Origin: Sweltsa coloradensis
Lineage: Eukaryota > Arthropoda > Insecta > Plecoptera > Chloroperlidae
Length of the DNA: 64,000 nucleotides
Assembly: GCA_024449915.1 (NCBI GenBank)
Contig: JAMZAV010000065.1
Span: 716,939-780,938 of the forward strand
Direction of reading: 5' to 3'
Notes under the pieces: model-generated
Databases searched by the model: none
What the model saw: the letters and a program-made list of their open reading frames with translations, nothing else
What the model was told of the DNA's origin: nothing
Program-made: the position numbers and the translations under genes
In this document: piece after piece, positions 36,430 to 47,460 of the stretch
Numbering within the stretch: position 1 is the stretch's first letter
Layout: each line of letters starts with the position of its first letter

Positions 36430-37170
36430 CAGTGATAGAGTGGCTTTAAGTGCCATAGATCTACCAAATTTGGCACCCAGACAACAGAACAAACCCTTTT
36501 TAAAAATGCTAGTTGTTGGAATGTTGACCTCCCAGACATAAAATCAAACGAAGACTGCAATGTGCTGTCAAATCTGAAAGACACATGAATAAACCAAACC
36601 ATTCATCTCCATGGTTGGGTAGTATGAAATAAGGTTTTTAAACATAAGCCCACTTAAGGGGATAGTTATTGATTCATAGCGTTGCGAAAAAGTTTTCCCG
36701 ACTGGGGTTCAAACCCCGAACCTCCCGGTTAACGTGCCAAATTACCAATTAAGTACCAGGACCACGAACAAACCTTTACTAAACTGCTATTTTTTTGTGG
36801 ACTGTTTACTTTATGACATAAATCCAAAGAAAAACGCAATGTAGCGTTTAAATTGAAAGATCGCTGGATAAAAACCAATCACGTCTCATCTCCCATGAGT
36901 TGGGAAGTAGAATATTAGGTTTTTTTAAGCAAAGCCCGCTTTAAGGACATAGTTATGATTTATAGCAGGTTTTCAAAAAGTTTTCTCCGATGGGGTCGAA
37001 CCCAGAACCTCCCCGGGTTTTAAGTGCAAAAATAGCTTTTCCCAAATTTAAACTACCGGGACCCCCAGAACAAAACCTTACTAAAATGCTATTTTTTGGA
37101 CTGTTTACTTCAATGACATAAATCCAACAGAAAACTGCAATTTGCTGTTTAAATCGAAAGATCGATAATA
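36430..37170 (-). repeat. Tandemly arranged tRNA-related SINE units
   Basis: Two complete units of about 310-330 bp and one partial unit in minus orientation: about 36,430-36,765, 36,766-37,070 and 37,071-37,170. The first two share a B-box head (GGGGTTTGAACCCC at 36,703-36,719; degraded at about 36,993-37,010), then gggaaaac.tttt, a body with ggcttatgtttaaaaacctt, and gtctttcagattt.aacagc.cattgcagt. All three carry the far body block. Unit-to-unit order is preserved, so tandem duplication is more likely than repeated insertion. Confidence 0.7.
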
Positions 37171-38040
37171 ATATATATAGGCCTATATTGTTTTAAAAAT
37201 AGGTTTTCTCGGAAATTTTCACAAAGGCTATATATATACAATAGGTACTAATTACCAAGGGAGATATTATGCCATTCATAGAATACAAGTTTGTATCGTG
37301 AATTTTTAATCCTTGTTTAAAACTCCCAGTAAAAAAAACCTTCCCTTTTTAATTTCAGAAATCATCAGTCCCGGGGTCTGAAATGTCTGCTACCCCCTTT
37401 TCCCAAATTTAAAAACTAAAATCAAAGGTTAATAGTTGCTAAGTATGTTTTGAATTTTATTTGAGATGGAGACAAAAAAAAATTTACGCACACAAATTTC
37501 TACCGGTACATTGATTCAGTATTGGGGATTTAGCCCACCTTTTTTTAACGCACTAAATCTACTCTAAAAACCAGATTTTCAAAAAAAAAATTTATGTGGC
37601 ACTGCAAAAAATAGGGTGCGTGCAGGGCCCCAAAAACTCAATAAGTGTAAATCCCCCTCGCCCCCTTTGGGCTTTGCATTAAAGGGGCTATTAAAATCAG
37701 GGCGTATAAAAAAAATTTTCTTGTAGGAAATTCTGTAGGGGGTAGGAGGCTAAATGCTGGAAAACAAAAAAATTTAATTAATTAAGAAGTATGAGGGCCC
37801 CAAACCCCTTACATAGTTTGAGGAACCCTTAATGAGAGAATCTGGGGGGGAATACGTTGCCCCCGTGCTTGGGGGAAAACCATCTAAAATGAAAAAAAAA
37901 TTAAAGATTTGCCATAATTTTATCTATAGCCTACCCAGCGATCACGAAATTTACGACTGGTGATAGGGGGAGTTAAAAAAGATGATAGGCAAATGACGAG
38001 AGTTGGGGAAAATTCTATTTCCCAGTTTAATAGTTGAAGG
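37171..38040. other. Non-coding homopolymer-rich stretch
   Basis: No gene or recognisable element. Frequent mononucleotide runs as in the whole 29-42 kb region. Confidence 0.4.
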
Positions 38041-40940
38041 CGCAACACTTATCACGCTATAAAAACATATTCTATTTGGCACAAAACTTAAGGGAAAATA
38101 TTTAGCAAAAATATCATTGTTATACTAATAGCGATTATTTTGAATATTTTTAATAGCCCTTTGCTTTTTATTAAAATGTACGCATATACATAAAAATAAT
38201 CTAAACGACTATAAGCTTTTCCCAAATTTATTTACAAAAAAATACTTATCGGGTTTCGACAAGACCCTTCAAAAAATTTTTTTGACTGTTAAAACAAAAA
38301 ATAAATTTTAACTTTCTAGACAGAGTGCACTGAAGAAAAATTTTTCAGCATGGGTTAATATGCAGGGGGCAGTTTTTTTACGGCTCACCGCAGTCAAAAG
38401 TGCGTATTTGACATAAAAACCAACACTGCATATTATGAACCTATAGGGAAGCCTCACGTGACGTCAAGCCGCCGGCAAGTGGCCGGAAGAACTGAGGACA
38501 AACATTTTCATTTTGCAAGTTTACGCCGGTGAACGGGTCAACAATGATCACGCTTAACTTTATCGTATTCATTTTTTGGACAAAAATTAAGAGAAAAATA
38601 TTTAGCAAAATACCATTTTTCTAATGGCGATTTTCTCGAATTTTTTTAACAGAACCGTTAGTGTTATAACAAGTTGCATTTTAAAAAGACAAAATTATGA
38701 ACAACTTTTAATCTTTCAACTTCAATTTATAAAAAAATACTATCGGATTTCAACAAGAATTCCTCAAATATGCATCCAATTTTAATAAGACAAGAATTAA
38801 ATTAACATTCTCGAAGAAAAAGACCAAACGAAATTTTTTCAGCATAGCGTGCAGTTTTTTACAGTCATCCGCCCCGTCCCAAAAGGCGTATTTTAGAGAA
38901 AACACACCCTGATATTTCCCATGCTATAAATTTTGTTCTGTGCACTTTCTATCTAGAAAGTTTATTTATTCTTGTCTAAACAGTCCGATGAATTTTTTTT
39001 AAAAGGTCTTGTCAAAATTCGACACTAGGTTTTTGTCAAATTTAAGGTTGTTTTTTTTAAGTTCAAAAAAAAACAAGTAAAAGTCTTAAAAGTTATTTCA
39101 ATACGTACACGAAAAAAACACGTTAAGTCGTCTAAAAATTCCCAAAAAATCCTATTAGAAGGAATGATAATTTTAAATACTTTCCTCTTCAGTTTTTTCC
39201 AATAATGAATAGGGGAAAAGTTGGAGCGTATAAGTTGTGCGACGTTCAGCACGCGTCCCCCTTTCGAAAAAGAGGTTGCTTCCATCAGTTGGGCTCAAAG
39301 GGAGAATACCCCTCATTCCCTCGATTGTGATTTGTTGCAAGTAGCCTATGCATAAATTTTGTTTAGTGCACTTTCTATGTAAAATGTTTTTTCTTGTTAA
39401 CAGCCAGATGCATTTTTTGAAAGAGGCTTTTAAAAAACGGTCAATAGTTTTTTGTTAAAGACGATTTTCAAAACCAGCGCCCCTAATCGCCCGCGCGCAA
39501 AAGCATTTTGGGAGAAAGGGGATTTTCAAAAAATGGCAGTGCAGTCCGCCCCAATCCCCAAACATATGGCATTTAGCATGTAAAGGCCCTTTCTCCCATA
39601 ATGCTTTGCAACAGAGCGCGGATGCGCAGTTTATTCTGAAAATGGTCTATTGAAGTTGAGAAAATTTATACTCTTTGATACTTTTGTCATATAGGCCTAT
39701 AATGCGTACATCCAGTGGCGTCGGAACAGGGTGGGGCAAAGAGGGCATTGCCCTCCCCTAGCTTTCATGCCATGGGGGCATAGGGGGGCAGATTTTAGAG
39801 TTGAAAAATAAAGATTTCTACTCTACTTTTTGGGAAAGCAACGTCGGATGACCCTGTCAACAATTCATTACAGGGAAAAACAACCCAAAAATAGCAGAAT
39901 GTTAGGTGGCTGACGTACCCCCTGCCTGAAGTTTCCGATATCTTTATAACCCGCCACCGTCTTGTATTGTGTGCCCGGGCACCACTTCAGTGAGAGTGTA
40001 CCGTGACCGGATACGCGTCTAATCCAAACTCCCCTTTTTAAAGATTTTCTAGAGTTTTTGCAGAGCAAGTTGGGGTTTTGGTTTTTCTGTGTCGCATGTA
40101 TGCGTTCACTGTTTCAGTCATCTTTGGGTGGTGAGTGACTGTGATATAGCGAAGTGGAAGTGGAAGATTTTTCCTCTTATAGTGTAGGCCCCAAGTAGGG
40201 AGTGTGAAGTGTAAAAAAAGTGCAAGTGTGTGTGAAAAGATTTGGTGTTTAATGGGGTTTAAATAAAAAATAAATAAAAAAAAATAAAATAAAAAATTTT
40301 ATTTAGAGTTACCCACCAGTTAATAACTTTTAAATTTTTAAAAAAATTGAATTTTAATTTTAAATTGCGTACAAAAAAGCCTTTCAGTTTGTATTTTTTT
40401 AAAGAAGAGGGAAAAAAAAAAATAGTTGGCATGTATGCTTTTGTCATTTCATAAAAAAATGTTGTTATTATTAAAATGGGCCACTTCACGTTAATTTTTT
40501 AGTTTTAGACGCGATAGTTTATGTAAAAATCTTTTTAAAGACCCAGTTTAGTTAAAACGGACGAAATAACTGTAGTATAGTGAAATTTTTTTTTGCCCTT
40601 TGGGAAAAAAAAGCCTCCGGCGGCTGGGGCTTCGCCCCAGACCCCAGCTGTACCCTACAAAGTCTACCAATGGATTTACCCCCCCCCCACGTTTCAAAAC
40701 GTTCCGCCGCGCCAGCGTACATCGATATAACAAGTTAATGGCTGTGACTAAATATTTGAAATAATCGCTATTAGAAGGAATGATATGTGTGCTAAATATT
40801 ATTCCTCTTAAGTTTTGTCCAAATAATGAATAGAATAAAAGTTAGAGAGGAAAGTGAGCGCGTTCAACAGACGTCAACTCGCTAAATGAGGATTTATCCC
40901 AACTCATTCCGCCATGTTGCCTCAGGACGTCAGGAGGCGG
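38041..40940. repeat. Cluster of one interspersed family in both orientations
   Basis: Partial copies share acaaaa.ttaag.gaaaatatttagcaaaa, aatggcgatt, agtgcactttctat and ttgtc.aaattcgac words: about 38,041-38,340 and 38,560-38,830 (plus), 38,930-39,260, 39,340-39,480 and 40,724-40,940 (minus). Opposite orientations make the region foldback-prone. No coding frames. An hAT element is inserted at 39,713-40,715. Confidence 0.55.
39713..40715. mobile_element. hAT-type element, about 1 kb, non-autonomous
   Basis: Left end CAGTGGCGTCGGAAC, right end GTTCCGCCGCGCCAG, flanked by the exact 8-bp duplication CGTACATC (39,705-39,712; 40,716-40,723), the hAT hallmark. It shares an internal block, cggctgggg.cttcgccccagacc (about 40,620-40,643), with the element at 58,576-59,130, so both belong to one family. 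No transposase frame. Confidence 0.9.
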
Positions 40941-41857
40941 GTAAAATTCTAGTCGTCAATTATAATTTTCCGCAACTATTTTTAGTACACAAGTAAATTG
41001 AATGCAAAAGGTCTACCATAGGCAGATACTAGGCAAGCCCTACAATACCAAAAAAATACCCCACTAAGGCCCACCCAGGTATACAAAAAAGGGAAATTTT
41101 AAAGGATGACATGGGGCTACCTAGTGACTTGGGTAGGATTTCCCAAACTTGAAAAAAAAAAATGATCACTTAGAACAGTGGCGGCCGTGGCATTAAAAAA
41201 GGTGGGGCAATATACAGCAAACTTTAAAACTGCATTGGGGGTTTGTTGACAGGGAAGGGGGGGGGTTTTGGGTTGTCACAAGCCCCCCTCCTCCACACAA
41301 ATAAAAAAAAATTGAGTAACAATTAAACTGAATTTAATTTAAATTAAAAAACAATTTCCTACAGCAAATGCTGTAGGGTTTTAAGAGATGACTGCGAGTG
41401 AAGTGATTGCAAAAGGGGGCGAGGCTAGCGGGCGAAAACATACAGAGCCCCAGTCGCGAGTCCGATAGCACAGAAAGACCGGGTTTTTGTTTTTTTTTTT
41501 CCGTGGGGTTCCCAGTGTTTTCTGCTAAAAGGGCATAAAAGTCGTTGGGGAATTTTAGTGGGAGCACATCGCAGGTTTTTAATATCTTTTGGTTTAAAAA
41601 CCCTCACCCCCCATGTACTACGCGGATGAAAAAGTGACCTCAGCGCCATCTCTGCAGCACGGACGCGGATACTTTTGAATACTTTAATTTTTCAATACAA
41701 CACATTGAACATCAAAAAAAAGTTTTAAAGGAGAAGGATATTTTTTGTGGTGGTGATACAGCACAGGACAATAGCCAGTCGCCCCTGCTTATGAAATATG
41801 TCATCATACCCAACCCACAACCTTAGTAAAAAAAAAAACTTTGGAAAAGTAGCCCAT

Positions 41858-42030
41858 GGGCCGTTGGACTTGCTGTTAGCGTCTCTGTTCCAAGCAGAAG
41901 GTCCGGGGTTCGATTTCGCCAAAGTCTAAGTTTTTTAACTTTGATTTTGGGCTTAAGTCCATAGTTTTTTTCTTAGGAATTTGTGAAAATGACTTTGGAG
42001 GTCCCACTCCTAGCAACGAAGCACTAATAA
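41858..42030 (+). repeat. tRNA-derived SINE-like sequence
   Basis: tRNA-like head of about 68 nt with an A-box-like ttggacttgctgttagcg and a strong B-box ggtccgGGGTTCGATTTC (about 41,900-41,917), then aaagtctaagttttttaac and a body ending near actaataaattc. Stems are too poor for a functional tRNA. Confidence 0.55.
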
Positions 42031-42639
42031 ATTCAAAAATTGTTCGAATCTGCCTTGTTGTTACTGGCTTGATCCGCGGGGGTTCGCACTGTCCATACCA
42101 CTGATACTATATTTCCATTAAAAATATTGATCTTTGGTTGGTTATCGCTCACTCCGATTTTGCAGGGCCCACAGGGTTGGTTGGCGCTTTTTTTTTACGT
42201 CCCCCACTAAAAACAGTTAATAACTCAGTGGGGAGACTCTGGAAAACAATTTTTTTATTAATTTTTTTTCTAAGGGGGTTGGGGGGAGCAAGTGATGTGG
42301 GAGGTAGCTTGCAAGAGTCCCTTTTGGGTTTCGGCCAGGCCCGACTAAAAAAGGAAAATCTTGTGTAAGCGGAAAATGAAAATATTGCCTAGGCTTATTT
42401 GTAATTGAGGGTAGGTAACGGTAATATTCCCTTTCTTCTCCCTACCTAAGGCCTCCCTTGCCTATCAGAGGCTAGAGTGGCGCATTATGGCCTTACAGTT
42501 GATGCGCCCTTATACCATCTAAACTAAAAAATCCTAGTATTTATATCAATATAATTATCAAACTTAAATGCAAATGTTCCCGGGTACTCAACACATGACT
42601 CGCTCACTCGTCTAACAACGACTTTGACGTTTTTCTAGT

Positions 42640-42745
42640 CTAGAGGGCTAAGGCCCCGTTATACCTGAAATGTGGGAGAACTGGGTTCAATCCCCTGGTC
42701 GGAAAAAGATTTGGTAATTTCTGGATTGTATTTTAAAAAATATTA
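42640..42745 (+). repeat. tRNA-related SINE-like sequence
   Basis: B-box-like actGGGTTCAATCCCCtggt at about 42,681-42,700, then tttggtaatttctggattgtatttt, matching the tail after the B-box in the copies at 18,790-18,900 and 22,040-22,160. Confidence 0.5.
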
Positions 42746-43145
42746 GGCCTAAACATGTTTTGAAATGCATATAACGCAGTGTAGTCTATCATCTCTCAGA
42801 CAATACTGTGGTAAGCATAGCCAGTACGAAATATGTGTAAAGATTGCAAGGTTTATTCAATCTCCTAGCTCTATTAATTGGGGGTACCTTGAGCATGCAA
42901 GATTCGATACACCTTGGGCACTGTATTTTAAATTTTTTCATCAGTACCAGTAGTCTATAAATTTGCAAGTGGTCTAGAGTCTGGTCTAGTCTGGTCTAGT
43001 ATAGTCTAGGCACTGGCATCGTGCCCCTCAATAAGGTGTTGGCCTCTTAGGAGTAGTGTCACTATTGGATTGGTACAGAAAGACTGTTACAGACATAGCC
43101 AGAGCGGTTGGAGGGATCCTCTCCTCTGCAGAGTTGGCGCAAGGG

Positions 43146-45036
43146 TAGGGTTACCATAATTTAAATTCAAGGCAGAGGGACAAAATCTCTACAGGCAAAA
43201 ACACCATGGGGTTTGGGGGGCGGAGCCCCCCAACAATAGGGAACCTAAGTTTTGAAGGCGGGAAGGAAATTGATTCTCTCTGGTCTCAGCACCGATAAGA
43301 GTTAGCATGGTACAAAAATGTAACTCGCCGTATCTTTTGACTTGCGCAAAAGAAATCTAAACCAATAACATCACAATTCACAAGTTGCATAATTTCGTGA
43401 AGAAGATGATGGCATCCTACTTTGCTCGATGACGCTTCCTAAATTCAAACTATTGAGCTAAATGGACCCATGTTTGCGCGCTGTCGAAAATGTACTCTGA
43501 CTGAGCGGCAACCTCAGCAAGACGCAGCCACGTTGTTTACAACTGTGGCATCCTCGCATACCACGCGCCTGTCCATGGTTGCTACATGTATTTCGCATTC
43601 AAGATTTTGTTGGCAGATGAAGGATATTTTATAAGTAGGCCTAATGTATAATCTAGTACAACCCAGTGAGGTAGGTAGGGCTACAGTAGCCGTGCAAAAC
43701 AAGTCGGATACCAAATGTTGTGCTGATGCCACGGACAAAATGTTTGACGTGCTTTTTCATTAGCAGTTTGGAAGGTTGGCAACAGTTCACTTCAACTCAA
43801 GACAATTGTCATTACTAGGAAGCTTCGCAAATGCTTTTTTTAGTCGCGTTGATGGATGAGCTTTTTAATTTTAAAATGTTAATATTAATTTAAAATAATA
43901 AAAACATATAAACACGGCCCATACAAAGCAATCATTAGGTTTGTTAGATCTTTGATTGTTTGTAACAAGGCTGTGAGTAAGGTATAAAATCTCCTGTGAA
44001 GTTTTCATACAAGGCTGTGAGAAAGATCTAAAATCTATATTTTCGTGCTATTTGGGCGGATTCTGACCAAACGGGTGGGGCTACAACGTTCATATTTCAC
44101 ATGGACATTAAGGTAAGGGTGATGTATTGACTTTTGAAAGAAAAAGTTGAAAAAGTTAGCCAAAATCTATAGAAATAAAGGTTTTAATATTTAACACCTC
44201 AAAAAACTCAAATTAAAACCTTTATTTCTATAGATTCTGGCTAACTTTTTCAACTTTTTCTTTCAAACATCAATACATCACCGTTACCTTAATGTGCATG
44301 TGAAATATGAACGTTGTATCCCAACCCGTTTGGTCAGAATCGGTCCTAATGTCACGAAAATATCGCATTCAAAATCGAAAAAAAATCGTAAAAGTACAAT
44401 ATTCATGAGAAATATTTCTTCGATTGTACCCAAAAACGTGGCAAGTCTAAGTTCAGAGAAAACGAAGGTCGTGTCAAATTTTCATCAAGATCGCATATGC
44501 CGTTTGCCCGGTAGAGAGCGAACAAACAGACGGAAAAACGAAGAAAAAAAAACAAAAAAACAAAAAAACACCCGAGCTAAATTTTTTGGGGGGTCGGTGA
44601 AATTGAAGTCTTCGCTTCGCATATTTGTGATAGAGCAGAGTTCTGTATCCATGCAAAGAGGAAAGCTTATAGTTTCTTACAGTATGAATATAATTCCGGT
44701 CCGTGGTCGGGTTCACGCGCTATTGCTTACAAAACATTTAGCACGGGTTAACCGGACAACGCCCACTTAGATTCCCTTAGGGCCGCAGGTGAATTTTTTT
44801 TAAACTATGCTTTTAGAGTGCGTTCTGAGCTTTTCAGAAAAAAATACCGGAATGAATATATTTTAATATTGCCGTTTTTGTAGTGCAAAACCAGAAAACT
44901 ACCAAAAATACATTGGGATCAAAATTGTTTCTACCATGCGGGACAATTGTGTCCCGCTTGGTGTATTGGCGGGACGCGGGACTTAAAATTGAATATCGGG
45001 ACTGTCCCGCCGAAAGCGGGACGTATGGCAACCCTA
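43146..45036. mobile_element. hAT-type element (1.9 kb) carrying a folded R1 copy
   Basis: Left end TAGGGTTACCATA, right end TATGGCAACCCTA, flanked by the exact 8-bp duplication CGCAAGGG (43,138-43,145; 45,037-45,044). The right subterminal region repeats gcgggac several times. No transposase frame. The R1-derived sequence at 43,815-44,620 accounts for about 800 bp, so the original element was near 1.1 kb. Confidence 0.9.
43815..44620 (-). repeat. R1 copy with internal inverted duplication
   Basis: Outer ends are those of a minus-oriented R1 (ctaggaagcttcgcaaatgc at 43,815; cttcgcttcgc at 44,610-44,620). Inside, about 44,038-44,190 is R1 sequence in plus orientation and 44,212-44,362 is the same block in minus orientation. 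The pair forms an inverted repeat of about 150 bp with a 20-bp loop, so the copy was rearranged or two copies fused. Confidence 0.8.
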
Positions 45037-45044
45037 CGCAAGGG

Positions 45045-45559
45045 GGGCATGCATTTGAGGTGTCATACCAGAAGTACCGGTAATACCAGTCCCATCTGAG
45101 TGTGGATTGAGAGGAGAGAAAAAAATGTAAGCAAGAGCCACATCTAAAGCCCACAGTGAAGGATTTTATATTTTTAAAGTTGAGGGAAGACCAAAGACTC
45201 ATGGGAAGCCAGAGTAAGAGTTGAGGACCAGATGCCACTAGTTTAGGGCTTAGGCCTAGGCCTACTTGCTTGCATTTAGTGGCGACGGTCGCAATTTCAC
45301 TACCTGTTGCCCTAGTGCCTATAGTGTGCGAACTTTTATATAGGGCCTATACACTAGACTCTAAGCCTGAATTTTATCAAAGACGGTAAAAGAGAAGAAT
45401 TACTCAGTACCTGATTTACAACCAATGGTGCATTGCAGATACACCCCCGCGCTTTGCGCAATAGGTCTAGGGCCTACCCCCTGCCAAAGCATTGGATACC
45501 TAGGGCTACCTACCTTTAAGACTTAGGTCTACATTCATAACAGAGACTCTAGGACCTAG
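45045..45559. other. Non-coding stretch, no supported gene
   Basis: Spacer between the 1.9-kb hAT element and the LINE-A tail. Several AGGCCTA octamers; no frame of interest. Confidence 0.45.
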
Positions 45560-45811
45560 TTAACATAACATAACATAGCATAACATAGCATAACATAACA
45601 CTTCTTAAGGTTACTAATGGGCCCTTCCGCCCGGTGGCAACCACTCACTCCCCCCAAACCTAATTTCTGCCCCCCTCCCCCCCCTAAAAATGATCTAAAT
45701 TCCCTCAAAACCCCACTATCTACAGCATCCCCAGACAAGTCATTCCACTCCCTAACAGTCCTTTCCATGAAACCATACCGACCCAGATCCGTTCTTACTA
45801 GGGCCTACTTG

Positions 45812-47271
45812 CAGGGCCGGATTAAGACATTTGGCGCCCATAGGCTTAACACAAAAATGCGCCCCCCCAACCCCCCCAACCACCTAATTTCAACATGTCG
45901 AAAAACATAATATGCATGCATTTTAGCTTAAAAAGAAAAAGTAGGTAACTAGTCAACTCGATCACCACATTGTATAATTTCCCTGGCCGTATAGACTCGT
46001 CCGTTGTAGTCACGCAAATCAAGCAATCCAGCATTGGCAAGCAATTTTTTTTTGCCCTTTCCTTGGCAAAGGTGTCAATGATATGAGCGTAATTTTAAAT
46101 TAAAAATGTGTTAGTGGCGCCGGTAGTGCATTTTGGTAGGGGGGGGGGGGGGGCGGGGGCAATAAAACACTTTTGGATGAGCGTAGTGAGCGAAGCAAAG
46201 TGTGCATCCTACTGCACTGGAGAAAAAAATCCGGAATATTTATTTTCTTTCTTTTTTCTGTTTGTATTTTTGTGTGTTTCTTAACACATTCCGGCTAAAC
46301 CGATACTCCAATTGCGATGAAATTTTTGGAGACCTTCGAAATCTCTGAACTTAGAACTGCCACGTTTTTGATCGCAATCAAAAAAGTATTTCTCATAAAA
46401 ACCGCACGATTTTTAAAATTTTTTTCGGCTTATAACACTTACATTCTTTATTCGATTGTAACAATTATTTCACGAAAACTTTATTTTCTGAATTAATATA
46501 TATATTCGTGTGAATTTTTAGCGCAATCGAAAGATTATTTCTCATGAAAATCGCAATTTTATTACGCTTATATCGTGTTTCTTTTTTTAATTTCTTCAAC
46601 CTATAACACCTACATGCTTTATATCCTATTGTAATGATTTTTTCAACAGGACCTTAATTTTATGAATTAATATATCTGTGTGAAATTTGAGCGCAATTGA
46701 ACAATTATTATTTCTTCTGAAAATCGCAATTTTACGTTTTTTTCGTTTAAAACATATTATTCGACTTAAAACACCTACATGCTTTATCCGATTGTTATGA
46801 TTTTTTCACAGAATCTTAACACACAGAACACACACAGAATTAATATATTCGAGTGAAATTTTAGCACAATCAAAAAATTATTTCTCTTGAAAGTCGCAAT
46901 TTTACGCAAAATTACGCTCATCCAACAACGCACCTGAAAAAGCGTTTGCGAAGTTTCCTAGTAGAACTGGCCATGAAACAATGGTTTCGGAAAAAGTATA
47001 AATCCCATTACAATGGGGGCTACGGCGGGGATGCCTCCCAGCTAGTGTGGGTCTGGAGCGCATAGCCCCAGAAAATTTTGATTTTGACATTGCAAATGGG
47101 GCATCTTACTGGATTTAGCATGATTTTGTCGATAATTTTTAAGTTATTAGTTGTTGTTTGTAAGGAGTTAGACGCCTTTGCCCACGGAGCCGAGTGGGGG
47201 CGCTTTGGCGCCCCCAAATTGCCGGCGCCCCAGGCTCCAGCCTACTTAGCCTATGCCTTAATACGGCCCTG
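45812..47271. mobile_element. hAT-type element (1.46 kb) inserted in LINE-A
   Basis: Left end CAGGGCCGGATTAAG and right end CTTAATACGGCCCTG form imperfect inverted repeats extending into ggcgcc.ataggc. The exact 8-bp duplication CCTACTTG flanks it (45,804-45,811; 47,272-47,279). Both flanks are LINE-A coding sequence. No transposase frame. About 790 bp of the interior is an R1 copy. Confidence 0.93.
46172..46961 (+). repeat. R1 copy inside the 1.46-kb hAT element
   Basis: Begins ttggatgagcgtagtgagcgaag and ends gcgtttgcgaagtttcCTAG|T. Its interior has one 'aacttagaactgccacg' module and then three successive modules of about 160 bp, each with 'aacacctacatgctttat', 'attgtaatgattttttca' and 'gcgcaatcgaa..attattt' words (about 46,435-46,595; 46,600-46,755; 46,765-46,915). 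This is the clearest view of the tandem-module build of R1. Confidence 0.85.
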
Positions 47272-47460
47272 CCTACTTGACGCTGGAACTTCCATGAAAG
47301 ATCCCCCCTACCCCTGTAAAGCCCCTCCTGCAGCCTATTGCGGATGTCCCCCCACCCCCTACTTCCCCTAGCCGCCCTGTACATATTGCACAACCTAACC
47401 TCCCTTCTTCTTCCCTCCAATGACTCCCACCCCAACTCTCCTAACATTGCAGTGGCACTG

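Larger units (their letters stand above)
40941..43137. other. Non-coding stretch with SINE-like pieces
   Basis: No gene. At 41,176 CAGTGGCGGCCGTGG resembles an hAT left end without a partner. tRNA-like sequences lie at 41,858 and 42,640. A short (GGTCTAGTCT)n run is at about 42,971-43,009. Homopolymer excess fades after about 42.5 kb. Confidence 0.4.

Noticed and set aside
36430..37170. Functional tRNA genes at B-box-containing sites (also 5,068; 18,840; 22,092; 41,900; 42,681)
   Set aside because: Stems do not pair as a cloverleaf and the sequences recur in repeat contexts, so SINE heads are the better reading.
41176..41220. hAT-like left end CAGTGGCGGCCGTGG
   Set aside because: No matching right end or 8-bp duplication in the window; same problem for the one at 12,434 and the right end near 3,508.
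47139..47371. Plus-strand frames over 47.1-47.4 kb
   Set aside because: Antisense to LINE-A coding sequence and hAT terminus.
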